This document shows positions 27,552-36,675 of a DNA stretch of 64,000 nt, one piece after another. Source of the DNA: Bacillota bacterium (GTDB taxonomy: Bacteria; Bacillota; Sulfobacillia; JAJZYS01; JAJYTV01). Each line of letters starts with the position of its first letter. Within the stretch, counting starts at the first letter, position 1. Under the pieces are notes generated by a model that was not told the origin of the DNA, ran no database searches, and worked only from the letters and a program-made list of their open reading frames with translations. Position numbers and translations under genes: made by a program. The DNA is taken from assembly GCA_021793215.1 (NCBI GenBank), contig JAJYTE010000004.1, positions 1 through 64,000 of the forward strand. The letters run 5' to 3'.

Positions 27552-28514
27552 TCAGGACGTGGGAACTTTCTTCGGGACCGAGAGCTTGACCTTCACCTTG
27601 GTCCGCAGCCTCGCGATGTACTTCTGCTGCGCCGTCGTCTGGTTCTGCGACTGCAGGTACGACTGGATCTCCGGGGTGACGGCGCTCAAGGGCTGCGTCG
27701 TTGCAGGGTGGATCCCCAGCAGCTTGATGATGTGGTAGCCGTACTGTGAATGCACGATCCCGCTGATCTGACCGACCTTGGTCAGCTGCTTCGCGGCGTT
27801 CGCGAACGCGGTGACGTAGTTGCTGAGCGGCGCGTAGCCAAGGTCTCCGCCCTTCGAGGCCGATCCCGTGTCGGTGGAGTACTTCTTGGCCAGCGCCGAG
27901 AAGGAGGCTCCCGCCTGCAGCTGCGTCAGGATGCTCTGCGCCTTGGCTTTCGTCGTCACCAGGATGTGCGCGAGGTCGTACTCCTCGGGCTGCTGGAACT
28001 GGGAGATGTTCGCCTTGTAGAACGACTGGATCTGGGCGCTCGTGACGAACGGCGTCGAGACCACCTTCGCCAGGTAGCCGTCGAGCAGCGTCGTCCGCAC
28101 AGCGAACGCGTTCAGCTGGGCGTTGTTCGTGTTGTCCGCCTTGATCGCCTTGTCGAGCGCCGTCGTGCTGCCGTAGCTCTGGGTCAGGTAGGACATCAGC
28201 TGCGACTGCGCCGTGGACTGCTGCGCCTTCGTCAACGTGAACTTCGCCTTGGACGCCAGCTGGCCCACGATGTACTCGTCGACGAGCTCCTGCGTCTCGC
28301 CGACCCAGTCCGTACGCGTCAGCTTGGCCGTAGACTGCGGAGTGAGCAACTTCACGATGTTGACCCGAGTCCTGACATCCTGCTGCGTGATCTTGTGGCC
28401 TTGCACCGTCGCCCAGACCGTCTGGGCGCTGCTCGCCGTCGAGCCGGCCCCGCAACCGGCGGTCAGCACGAGCGCGCCGACCCCGACCAGGGCCAGTATC
28501 GCGGAACGCTTCAA
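27552..28514 (-). CDS. prsA: Foldase PrsA-like peptidylprolyl isomerase lipoprotein
   Basis: Signal/lipobox LKRSAILALVGVGALVLTAGCGAG; parvulin domain PEEYDLAHILVTTKAKAQSILTQLQAGASFSALAKKYSTDTGSASKGGDLGYA; TTG start 8 nt after AAGGAG. Confidence 0.88.
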   Translation of the reverse strand: MKRSAILALVGVGALVLTAGCGAGSTASSAQTVWATVQGHKITQQDVRTRVNIVKLLTPQSTAKLTRTDWVGETQELVDEYIVGQLASKAKFTLTKAQQSTAQSQLMSYLTQSYGSTTALDKAIKADNTNNAQLNAFAVRTTLLDGYLAKVVSTPFVTSAQIQSFYKANISQFQQPEEYDLAHILVTTKAKAQSILTQLQAGASFSALAKKYSTDTGSASKGGDLGYAPLSNYVTAFANAAKQLTKVGQISGIVHSQYGYHIIKLLGIHPATTQPLSAVTPEIQSYLQSQNQTTAQQKYIARLRTKVKVKLSVPKKVPTS

Positions 28515-28654
28515 CCAATCAGCTCCTTCACATCTTGGGGGACACATCACCGGGCTCACCTGGGTCCGTCCATCTTAGCCCAACGGTCTTAGAATTCGCA
28601 TAGGACCGCTGGAGCGCCCGAACGAGCCTCACGCTATGTTAGAGTCTAACCGCT

Positions 28655-29923
28655 ATGGCAGAGCACGCAACCAGAAGCTTGTCGCGCGACCCCGACTTCC
28701 GCATCTACATCGCCGGCCGCACCGTAACCGAACTCGGATCGCGCATCACGCGCGAAGGGTTGCCGATGGTCGCGGTGCTCGCAGCCGGGGCCACGGCGCA
28801 GGACCTCGGCTACATGGCGGCGCTCGGCTACATCGCCGCACTGCTCATCTCGCCGCTGGCCGGCGTGATCGCCGACCGTTCGCGCAGACGTCCTCTGCTG
28901 ATCGCGGCAGACCTCGCGCGCGCCGCCCTCCTTCTGACCATCACCCTGCTCGCGGCGCTTGGCCGCTTGCGCTTCCTCGACATGCTGCTCGTCTTCGGAC
29001 TGGTGACCGGGATCTCCGTGCTGTTCGATGTGGCGGACCAGGCCTTCCTGCCAGACTTCGTCGGCCGCCATCGCCTGGAACCGGCGAACGCCTCGGTCTC
29101 CGCCGCCTCGGCCGTCGGGGAGACGAGCGGACCCGCGCTGATGGGGATCCTGATCCAGACGCTCGGAGGGCCGATCGCCATCGGCGTCGACGCGCTCACC
29201 TACCTTGCGTCGGCCCTCTCGCTCGGCCTGATCCGCAGCCGCGAAGCGCGGCCGGCGCACGAGAGCGGAGCGAGCGGCGCCCTGGAAGCCTGGGCGGGGG
29301 CGCGGGCGCTCTTTCTCCATCCGCTGCTCCGTCCCCTCGCGATCGCCGTCGCCCTGCAGAGCGTGGGCGGCGGCTTCTTCGACGCGCTCTACGAGTTCTA
29401 CGCCCTCAAGGATCTGCGGCTCAGTCCCCTGGCGATCGGCGGACTGATCACGGCCGGAGGCGTCGGTGCGCTTTGCGCTGCGTACGTCTCGCCGCGCATC
29501 GCGCGGCGGCTCGGCAGCGGGCCGGCGCTGACCGCCGGCGCCGCCCTCTACGGCCTCGTCACGCTGCTCGTACCGTTCGCGCCCAGGGCTCCGCTTCTGG
29601 CCTTCCTCTTCCTCCTCGCGGCGCAGCTCTTCGGCGACGCGGGCGGCACCTTGTTCGGCGTTGGCGAGGCGGTCCTGCGCCAGTCGGCGACGCCCAGTGC
29701 CTGGCTGGGACGCGTCACGGGGTCGGTGCGCTTCCTCGGCAATGTCGTCGGCGCCGTGGGCGCGTTCGCGGCGGCCCTGCTCGCCGGCAGTCTCGGCGTG
29801 CGCGGAGCGCTGCTGCTCGCGAGCGGGTTGATCCTGGCCGCAGTCCCGTTCCTGCTCTGGTCTCCCGTCCGCCGGCAGGCGCGTCCACCCCTGCCTGACG
29901 CCGCGCGTTTCGCCGAAGTTTAG
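28655..29923 (+). CDS. MFS transporter (macrolide-efflux-like)
   Basis: About 12 TM; PDFRIYIAGRTVTELGSRITREGLPMVAVLAAGATAQDLGYMAALGYIAALLISPLAGVIADRSRRRPLLIAADLARA; no SD upstream. Confidence 0.82.
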   Translation: MAEHATRSLSRDPDFRIYIAGRTVTELGSRITREGLPMVAVLAAGATAQDLGYMAALGYIAALLISPLAGVIADRSRRRPLLIAADLARAALLLTITLLAALGRLRFLDMLLVFGLVTGISVLFDVADQAFLPDFVGRHRLEPANASVSAASAVGETSGPALMGILIQTLGGPIAIGVDALTYLASALSLGLIRSREARPAHESGASGALEAWAGARALFLHPLLRPLAIAVALQSVGGGFFDALYEFYALKDLRLSPLAIGGLITAGGVGALCAAYVSPRIARRLGSGPALTAGAALYGLVTLLVPFAPRAPLLAFLFLLAAQLFGDAGGTLFGVGEAVLRQSATPSAWLGRVTGSVRFLGNVVGAVGAFAAALLAGSLGVRGALLLASGLILAAVPFLLWSPVRRQARPPLPDAARFAEV

Positions 29924-29933
29924 CCGCTGCGCA

Positions 29934-32225
29934 TCAGCGGCCCAGGAGCAGGAGCCAGACCGCCACAGCTACGATCCCCGCCACGTAGAGCAGATCCCAC
30001 GGGCGCACGCGCAAGGGTCGCAGGTAGGTCCGGCCATCGGCGCGTTCGGCCGGCGCGCCGTGGAACCCCCGCGCCTCCATCGCGATCGCGACGCGTTCGC
30101 CCAGTCGAATCGCCTGGCTGAGCAGCGGCAGCGCGTACGTGACGACGCGCGTCAGGCGAGAGCTGCCGGCGCCCTGGCGCAGCGAGCGCGCGCGGCGCAG
30201 CTTCGCCCACTCGTCCTGGAACAGCGGGAAGAAGCGCAGCCCTGCGAGCGTGCCGTAGGAGAACTTCGGCGGCACCCCGAGGTTCTGCGAGAAGCTCGTC
30301 AAAAGGTCTGTAAGGTCTGTCGTGGAGACAAAGAGGATGGCGAACGTCACGGTCGCGAGCATGCGGAAGGCGAGCGCGAGGCCAACGTCAAGCCCGTAGA
30401 GGCTCAGGTGGAAGAAGAGGAACTGCACGTACGGCGATCCCGGCGGCGCCTGGGCGTACGCGGTCAGGGTCCACGTGTAGAGCGCGAAGAACGCGACGAA
30501 CGGCAGCATGCGCACCGCAACCTGGCGCAGGCCGAGCCGGGCGCCCCAGAAGAGCAGCGCGAGCGGCAGGAGGGTCAGGTAGACGCCCTGGCGCACGTTC
30601 ACGGTGAAGACGAGCACCCCCATCGCGAGGAGGGTCGCGAGCAGCTTCATCCCCGGGTGCAGCCGGCCGACCAAAGAGACCGCCTGCGCAGGTGAGATGC
30701 GCACGAAGGGCACCTCCTGGGCGCCATCGCCACCGACGGCACCCTCCGCCGTCGCGTCCGGCGCGAGACCGCCGCGGCGGAGGAGTTCCCCCCGGTCGAA
30801 GAGGTCCTTCGGCGCGCCGCAGAAGAGCATCTCCCCCTGCTTCAGCACGAGCACCTGCGTCGCGTAACGGCGCACGAGGTCGAGGTCATGCGTCGTGATC
30901 ACGACGGTGCGCCCCTGCGACTTGAGGCCCTGCAGCCGCTGCATGATCGCCTCCTGCGTGCGCGCATCCTGCCCGAAGGTCGGTTCATCGAGCAGGTATG
31001 CCTCGTGCTCCTGCACCAACATGGCCGCGACCGAGAGCCGCCGCTTCTGGCCCTGACTGAGCGAGAAGGGGCTTTGGCGCTCGTGCCCCTCGAGGCCGAA
31101 CTCCGCCAGCAGCCGCAGGGCGTGATCCGGCACGGGCCCCTCGCCGACGTAGCGGCTGACGAGGTCCTCCGCGACCGTCTCGTAGACGAACTGGTGCTCG
31201 GGGTTCTGGAAGGCGAAGGCGATGGCGTGCGCGGACGTGGGGGCCGAGAGCGTCCCGCCGGTCGGGCGCTCGAACCCCGCGAGCAACCGAAGGAGCGTCG
31301 ACTTGCCCGAGCCGTTCGCCCCGACGATGGCGGTGAACGATCCGCTGGGGATCTCGAGTGTCAGCCCCCGAAGTGCCCGACGCGGCTCCTCCCCGCGCCG
31401 CCGCAGGCGACGCTGGGCGGATCTGGACGCGTAGGTGTAGTCGAGTTCTCGCGCCGCGAACGCGGCGGGGGCGTGCGCGTGCGGTACGGCGAAGACGTCT
31501 CGCGTCCGCCCGGAGTCCAGCGGCGACGTCTGCCATGCGGGCACCACGCCGAGCGCCTGCATCGCCGGCCAGCGCCGCTCGACCTCGTCCGGCAGGGGGC
31601 CCGAGAACGCAGCGCGGCCCTGCGGCCCCAGGGCGACCACGCGGTCCATCGCCGCGATCAGGTCGGAGAACTTGTGCTCGATCACGAGCATGGTCTGCCC
31701 CGCCGCCCTGAGGCGCGCGATGGTCCGGAAGACGGCTAGGGTGGCCTGCGGATCGAGGTTCGCGGTCGGCTCGTCGAGCACCAGGAGGTCTGGGCGCTGC
31801 GCGAGCGCACAGGCGATCGCGAGCCTCTGCTTCATGCCGCCGGAAAGCACCGCGTCGAACTCCCCGGGGGAGACCTCGAGTCCCGCCTCGCGCAGCGCCG
31901 CCATGGTGCGCGAGGGCATCTCGCCGGGGGGCATGCGCATGTTCTCGAGGCCGAACGCGACCTCGCTGCCGATCGTCAGTTGACACAGCTGCGCTTCGGG
32001 ATCCTGGAATACGTAGCCCACACCGCCGGGGCGAGAGATGGCTGTCGAGCGCCACACCTCGCCCGCCACCTCCGCCTCGACGGCCGCGGGGATCAACCCC
32101 GCCGCCAGCATGGCAAGCGTCGACTTGCCGCAGCCGCTCGGGCCAATCAGGAGCACGGCCTCTCCGCGACGCAGCTCGAGCGAGGCGCCCGTGAGCGCCT
32201 GCGAGCCTTCGTAGGCGACGGTCAC
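29934..32225 (-). CDS. ECF-type transporter, fused ATPase-ATPase-EcfT (YkoD-YkoC-like fusion)
   Basis: Two ABC ATPase domains (GPSGCGKST/LSGGMKQRLAIA/LLVLDEPTANLDP and GANGSGKST/LSQGQKRRLSVA/AYLLDEPTFGQD) followed by an EcfT-like domain ending TYLRPLRVRPWDLLYVAGIVAVAVWLLLLGR. Confidence 0.9.
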   Translation of the reverse strand: MTVAYEGSQALTGASLELRRGEAVLLIGPSGCGKSTLAMLAAGLIPAAVEAEVAGEVWRSTAISRPGGVGYVFQDPEAQLCQLTIGSEVAFGLENMRMPPGEMPSRTMAALREAGLEVSPGEFDAVLSGGMKQRLAIACALAQRPDLLVLDEPTANLDPQATLAVFRTIARLRAAGQTMLVIEHKFSDLIAAMDRVVALGPQGRAAFSGPLPDEVERRWPAMQALGVVPAWQTSPLDSGRTRDVFAVPHAHAPAAFAARELDYTYASRSAQRRLRRRGEEPRRALRGLTLEIPSGSFTAIVGANGSGKSTLLRLLAGFERPTGGTLSAPTSAHAIAFAFQNPEHQFVYETVAEDLVSRYVGEGPVPDHALRLLAEFGLEGHERQSPFSLSQGQKRRLSVAAMLVQEHEAYLLDEPTFGQDARTQEAIMQRLQGLKSQGRTVVITTHDLDLVRRYATQVLVLKQGEMLFCGAPKDLFDRGELLRRGGLAPDATAEGAVGGDGAQEVPFVRISPAQAVSLVGRLHPGMKLLATLLAMGVLVFTVNVRQGVYLTLLPLALLFWGARLGLRQVAVRMLPFVAFFALYTWTLTAYAQAPPGSPYVQFLFFHLSLYGLDVGLALAFRMLATVTFAILFVSTTDLTDLLTSFSQNLGVPPKFSYGTLAGLRFFPLFQDEWAKLRRARSLRQGAGSSRLTRVVTYALPLLSQAIRLGERVAIAMEARGFHGAPAERADGRTYLRPLRVRPWDLLYVAGIVAVAVWLLLLGR

Positions 32226-32280
32226 CCCCTCGAGGCGCAGGAGGAGTTCCCCCGCCCTCGCGGTTGGGGCGGTCTCACGC

Positions 32281-32850
32281 TCAGGATGCGTGACCGCTCA
32301 CCTGGGCGATGGGGAAGTTCCTGAGTACGCCGGTGCGCCGCAGCGCGTCGCCAACCAGTTTGGAGAGGAGACCCGAGAGCACTGCTCCGGAGACCATCGA
32401 CGCGACGATGTAGCCGACCTGCAGGGCCGCCGAGTAGTCGTTGACGCCGTAGTAGAAGTAGGAGTAGACGTAGTTCCCGATCCCCCCGAGAGCCGTCGCG
32501 AGCAGCATGCTGCCCCAGCCGTAGCGACGCCAGCCGCCGAAGGCGAATCCGAGCTCGACCCCGAGACCCTGCGCGATGCCGATCGTGAACGCCTGGATGC
32601 CGTACGGGCTCCCCAGGAGAAACTCGACGAGACCGCCGACCGACTCGGCGAACAGCGCCGCGCCGGGGCGGCGCACGATGTACGGCACGATGCCGGCCGC
32701 GATCCACCAAAGGCCGTTGAAGAGCGCCAGTACGATCGGGTTGACCGATGAGGGCACGAACTTGAAGAGAATGTCCCAGCCGAGGTACACGGCGCCCGAC
32801 ACCACCGCGAGGATCGCGGCGACAACGATGTCACGGAGCTTCCAATGCAT
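32281..32850 (-). CDS. ykoE: ECF S-component, thiamine/HMP-binding YkoE-like
   Basis: MHWKLRDIVVAAILAVVSGAVYLGWDILFKFVPSSVNPIVLALFNGLWWIAAGIVPYIVRRPGAALFAESVGGLVEFLLGSPYG. Confidence 0.9.
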   Translation of the reverse strand: MHWKLRDIVVAAILAVVSGAVYLGWDILFKFVPSSVNPIVLALFNGLWWIAAGIVPYIVRRPGAALFAESVGGLVEFLLGSPYGIQAFTIGIAQGLGVELGFAFGGWRRYGWGSMLLATALGGIGNYVYSYFYYGVNDYSAALQVGYIVASMVSGAVLSGLLSKLVGDALRRTGVLRNFPIAQVSGHAS

Positions 32851-32884
32851 TCGGATCCCCCTCCCGCCTGGGGCGGTGCGGGAC

Positions 32885-32920
32885 GACAAAACGCGTCCGA
32901 CTCCTAGGAGTCGGACGCGT
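32885..32920 (-). terminator. Rho-independent terminator of TPP riboswitch leader
   Basis: Minus strand ACGCGTCCGACTCCTAGGAGTCGGACGCGTTTTGTC: perfect palindrome followed by TTTT, between aptamer and ykoE. Confidence 0.85.
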
Positions 32921-32943
32921 GGCTTTCCAATGGCCATCGTTCC

Positions 32944-33036
32944 GCTGCTGCCTTCCCTACGCTGGCATTACCCAGTTCAGGTTGGTAGGGTCTGCGCCCT
33001 GCGGCGCACTCTCAGCTGTCGCTCCCCTAGGCAAGC
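32944..33036 (-). ncRNA. TPP riboswitch (THI element)
   Basis: Minus strand TAGGGGAGCGACAGCTGAGAGTGCGCCGCAGGGCGCAGACCCTACCAACCTGAACTGGGTAATGCCAGCGTAGGGAAGGCA: CTGAGA, ACCTGA and GGGTAATGCCAGCGTAGGGA consensus blocks. Confidence 0.95.
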
Positions 33037-33136
33037 ATGAGTCTACGACGGTCCACCGTCAGTGTCAACCAAGATTGTCCCCGCGCGCTGCCCGACGAAG
33101 TCGCAGGACCACGGCATGCCGCGATCCTGCGACGCT

Positions 33137-34018
33137 TCACATGTCGCGAAGCAGACTGAGCACTGTATCCGCGACGATCCGGCCGGCGGTGCGCGGCGCC
33201 GTGATGCCGGGGAGCCCAGGTGCCAGGTGTGCCTGGAGGCCCAGGCGCCTTGCCGCCGCGAAGTCCGTCCCGCCCGGGGCGCTCGCGATGTCCACGATCA
33301 CGGCGCCGCGCCGCATGCGCTGCAGCACGTCCTCGCGAAGCACGACCACAGGGATGGTGTTGAACACGACGTCCGCATCCGCCACGGCGGAGCGCAGGTC
33401 CGAAAGCGACTGCGCGCTGACGTCCATCGCGTAGGACCTGGCGAGGTCGACGCCGTCTCGCGCGAGCACCTCTACCCGTGCGCCCAGGCCATGCAGCGTG
33501 CGCGCCAGCACAGATCCGCTGCGCCCGAAGCCGAGTACCAGGCACCGGGATCCGTGCAGTGTGTGGTCTGTGAGCCGGAGCGCCATCTCGATCGCACCCT
33601 CCGCCGTCGGAACGGCGTTGCGCCAAGCGAACTCATCTGTCTCGCGGAACTCGACGAGACGGATGCCCTGCTCGGCACAGATCTGCCGTAATCCAGTGGT
33701 TGCCTGGCCGATGAACAGCGGAGTGCCCGGCGGCACATGCCGCAGCGTGTCGGACGTCAGGCGTGGCGGCTCCTGGCCCTCGACGATCGTGTAGGAGACC
33801 TGCCCGAACTTGTCGACGCCCCCGACGGGGGCCAGCAGCAGATCCGCCCACGCGAGCACATCCTCGAGGCGATTCGCTGCGAACGTCGCATCATCCGGCC
33901 ATGGGAGGCAGACCGCTCGCACTTCCGCACCCAGGCCATGAAAAACAGTCGCCACCTCGAGTTCTCGCCGATCGCCGCCGATGATTCCCGCCTTGAGCCC
34001 CGCGAGGTCGGACGCCAT
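33137..34018 (-). CDS. dpaA: Dipicolinate synthase subunit A (SpoVFA)
   Basis: LKAGIIGGDRRELEVATVFHGLGAEVRAVCLPW...GVDKFGQVSYTIV...LVLGFGRSGSVLARTLHGLGARVEVLAR...VVFNTIPVVVLREDVLQRM. Confidence 0.88.
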   Translation of the reverse strand: MASDLAGLKAGIIGGDRRELEVATVFHGLGAEVRAVCLPWPDDATFAANRLEDVLAWADLLLAPVGGVDKFGQVSYTIVEGQEPPRLTSDTLRHVPPGTPLFIGQATTGLRQICAEQGIRLVEFRETDEFAWRNAVPTAEGAIEMALRLTDHTLHGSRCLVLGFGRSGSVLARTLHGLGARVEVLARDGVDLARSYAMDVSAQSLSDLRSAVADADVVFNTIPVVVLREDVLQRMRRGAVIVDIASAPGGTDFAAARRLGLQAHLAPGLPGITAPRTAGRIVADTVLSLLRDM

Positions 34019-34076
34019 CCGCTCCACCTCCCTGCTCCGAAGGTATGCTATGCGCCTTTGGAAGGGGGTGCGCAAC

Positions 34077-34110
34077 AGCGAGGGCAGACCATTGCCGGTC
34101 TGCCCTCGCT
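34077..34110 (-). terminator. Stem-loop downstream of the stress-protein-like gene
   Basis: agcgagggcagacc-attgcc-ggtctgccctcgct, perfect 14-bp stem 12 nt past the stop. Confidence 0.7.
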
Positions 34111-34122
34111 GCAGGTGCCGCT

Positions 34123-34593
34123 TCAGTCGACTTCGATGTCGTGGGCGCCCTGCGCCTGCAGCACGTTGCGCGCGGACTGAAGGCGCTCCTCGTCCGACTG
34201 TACGGTGACCAACGAGTGCCCCTGCTTCAACTCATCCTCGTAGCGCTTCGTGCTGGACGACGGGATCCCGAGGTCGACGAACGCACCGGTGAGACCTCCG
34301 GCCGTCGCTCCCGTCAACGCTGCCGCGATCGGGCCGGCTGCGATCAGGGGGCCGATGCCCGGGATCGCGATGGCGCCGGCCGCAGCCATGAGCCCTGCCG
34401 CGCCGCCGATCCCCGCGCCCCAAGCGGCTCCATCCGTCGTGGAGTCCTGGTGCGCCCCTTGCCCGTGAGCGTTCTTGTCCTCAGGACCGATCAGCGAGAC
34501 CTCGCGGTCGTTGAACCCCTTGGCCTCAAGCTGACGAACGGCCTCCTTCGCCCGAGCCGTGTCCTGGAATGCCGCGACGACTGTGTGTGCCAC
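34123..34593 (-). CDS. General-stress-protein-like (YflT/GsiB-type N-terminal module plus Gly-rich hydrophobic segment)
   Basis: MAHTVVAAFQDTARAKEAVRQLEAKGFNDREVSLIGPED...GAGIGGAAGLMAAAGAIAIPGIGPLIAAGPIAAALTGATAGGLTGAFVDLGIP...YEDELKQGHSLVTVQ. Confidence 0.75.
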   Translation of the reverse strand: MAHTVVAAFQDTARAKEAVRQLEAKGFNDREVSLIGPEDKNAHGQGAHQDSTTDGAAWGAGIGGAAGLMAAAGAIAIPGIGPLIAAGPIAAALTGATAGGLTGAFVDLGIPSSSTKRYEDELKQGHSLVTVQSDEERLQSARNVLQAQGAHDIEVD

Positions 34594-34680
34594 TCTCGAA
34601 CACCCCCCGGAGTAGCATCCCCGGGGCGGATAGCGCCTAACCGACGCGAGCGCCGGTATCCAGCCGGAGGCGTGCGCCGA

Positions 34681-34935
34681 CTAGCGGTGCTCCGGCCGGC
34701 CATCGCGCGGCTGCACCTCGACGATCATCACCTCGGGACCGATGCGCCGCACCGACTCCCAGGGGATCGCGAACGAGCGACGCCGCTGCCAGATCCCGCC
34801 GCGCGCAGGCAGGAGCAGTTCCTGGATCTCGCCGGTCTCGGGATCGAAGAGGATCTCGGTCTCGCCGATGATCCCGACCCTCGCCCCGTCGTACAGGTTG
34901 ATGATCTCGCGGCTGTGCAGTTCCGATAGGCGCAT
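34681..34935 (-). CDS. ymxH: YlmC/YmxH family sporulation protein (PRC-barrel)
   Basis: MRLSELHSREIINLYDGARVGIIGETEILFDPETGEIQELLLPARGGIWQRRRSFAIPWESVRRIGPEVMIVEV. Confidence 0.9.
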   Translation of the reverse strand: MRLSELHSREIINLYDGARVGIIGETEILFDPETGEIQELLLPARGGIWQRRRSFAIPWESVRRIGPEVMIVEVQPRDGRPEHR

Positions 34936-34987
34936 GTCGTCCCCCTCCGTGACAAGCCTATGCGGGGATCGGGGACGCAATACGACT

Positions 34988-35410
34988 TCAGTTGCCGGTA
35001 TGGCCGAAACCGCCTCCGCCGCGCTCCGTCTGGCCGATCTCCTCCTCGTGGAACTCGGCATGGACCACGGGAGCGACCACAAGCTGCGCGATGCGGTCGC
35101 CGGCCGTCACCCGGTAGTCCTCCGCCGCGTCGTTGTGCAGGAGCACCTGCAGCTCGCCGCGGTAGTCGCTGTCGATCGTGCCGAAGTGCGCGCGCACGCC
35201 GAACTTGAGCGCGAGGCCCGAACGCGGCCGCACCTGGCCTTCGTAGCCCGCCGGCAGCGCGATCGCGATGCCGGTCCGCGCGAGCGCGCGGCCGCGGGCC
35301 GGGATGACCTGGTCCTCGACCGCGTAGAGGTCGTAGCCCGCCGCCCCGGCCGATTGCCGCTCCGGCAGGCGCGCAGTGGGATGGAGTCGCTGCACCGAGA
35401 CCCTGACCAT
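34988..35410 (-). CDS. dut: dUTP diphosphatase
   Basis: ARLPERQSAGAAGYDLYAVED...PAGYEGQVRPRSGLALKFGVRAHFGTIDSDYRGELQVLLHN...DRIAQLVVAPV...RGGGGFGHTGN. Confidence 0.95.
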   Translation of the reverse strand: MVRVSVQRLHPTARLPERQSAGAAGYDLYAVEDQVIPARGRALARTGIAIALPAGYEGQVRPRSGLALKFGVRAHFGTIDSDYRGELQVLLHNDAAEDYRVTAGDRIAQLVVAPVVHAEFHEEEIGQTERGGGGFGHTGN

Positions 35411-36675
35411 CACTCGCCCACCTCCGCCGTGAGTTCGTCGATGCCGCCGCGAAGGAGCCTGCCATCCGGCAGCAGCGCGACGCCGCGCCACGTTTCGGGC
35501 CGCAGCATGCGCTCGGCCGCCTCGCGCAGCGCACGCCCGTCCACCGCGTGCAGCTCCTGGATCTCCCGATCGAGAGGCTCGGCGCCGCCGCGCAGCAGGA
35601 CCTGCAGCGCGTGGCGCTCGACGCGCGCGAACGGGCTGTCGAGCGAGAGCAGGAGCGCACCTTCGGCCGCGCGGCGCATCGGCCCGAGGCGCCGTTCCCC
35701 GATCCGCGCGCGACGCAGCGCCTGCGCCTCCTCCAGGATCGCGGAGAGCCCCTCCCTGAGCTGCCCTGCCGGCAGGTCGGCGTAGACTCCCCACATGCCG
35801 CCCGCGGCGTACGCGGTCGCGTAGCTGTAGACGCCGTAGGAGAGCGCATCTTCGTCCCGCAGGCGCTGGAAGAGCCGCGAACTCGGACCCCCGCCGAACT
35901 CCTGCACCAGGAGGTCCTGCGCGGCGAGTCCGTGGTCTCCGAAGGGCAGTGCCGCCCCGCCGACCGCCAAGTGGATCTGGGAGATGCGGCCCGCGGACGC
36001 TGCGCCGGCGGCCGGACGCGCGGCAACGCGGCGCGCCGCCGCGCGCGGCGCCGGCGACTCCTCGAGCGCCTGCGCGAGCCGCGCCACCTGCGCGACCGGG
36101 ATGGGGCCGGAGACGGCCAGCACGGAACGTCCCAGGCGCCATGTCGCCTGGTGAAAGGCCCGGAGGTCCTGGGCGCGCAGCGCCGAAAGCGCCTGGGGAT
36201 CGCCCAGCACGCGCCTGCCCAGCGGGCTACCGCCGAAGATCTGTTCCTCCAGGAGGTCGCAGACGAGTTCCTCGGGGCTGTCAAGCCAGAGCGCGTGCTC
36301 CCCCTCGATCACCTGCACCTCGCGCCGGAGGTCCCGCGCGCGCAGGAGCGGGCGGAGGAAGAGTTCGGCGACGACCTCGAGCATGTGTGGCAGGTCGTCA
36401 GGAAGCATCCGGCCCCAGATACAAGTGTACTCCTTCGTCGTGTAGGCGTTCAGCTCGCCACCGCCGTCCTCGATCGCCGCGGCGAGCGCGGGCCCGGTGT
36501 AGTTCTCCGTGCCGCGGAAGACGAGGTGCTCCAGGAGGTGCGCGATTCCCTCCTGGCCCGGCGGTTCGTCCACGACCGCGCCGCGCACGAAGAGGCCGAG
36601 CGAGACGCCCTGCTGCCAGGACGCCTGCTCGGCGACGAGCGTCAATCCGCTCGGGAGCCTTCGCTCTTCAACCAA
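35410..36675 (-). CDS. ymxG: M16 family zinc peptidase (YmxG/MlpA-like)
   Basis: GIAHLLEHLVFRGTENYTG (inverted zincin HLLEH); M16 N- and C-terminal domains; position next to ymxH/dut. Confidence 0.9.
   Translation of the reverse strand: MVEERRLPSGLTLVAEQASWQQGVSLGLFVRGAVVDEPPGQEGIAHLLEHLVFRGTENYTGPALAAAIEDGGGELNAYTTKEYTCIWGRMLPDDLPHMLEVVAELFLRPLLRARDLRREVQVIEGEHALWLDSPEELVCDLLEEQIFGGSPLGRRVLGDPQALSALRAQDLRAFHQATWRLGRSVLAVSGPIPVAQVARLAQALEESPAPRAAARRVAARPAAGAASAGRISQIHLAVGGAALPFGDHGLAAQDLLVQEFGGGPSSRLFQRLRDEDALSYGVYSYATAYAAGGMWGVYADLPAGQLREGLSAILEEAQALRRARIGERRLGPMRRAAEGALLLSLDSPFARVERHALQVLLRGGAEPLDREIQELHAVDGRALREAAERMLRPETWRGVALLPDGRLLRGGIDELTAEVGE

Noticed and set aside
26770-28518. 582-aa ORF apparently fusing the lactonase to an upstream segment
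   Set aside because: The upstream part is an out-of-frame reading of prsA; the lactonase has its own ATG at 27513
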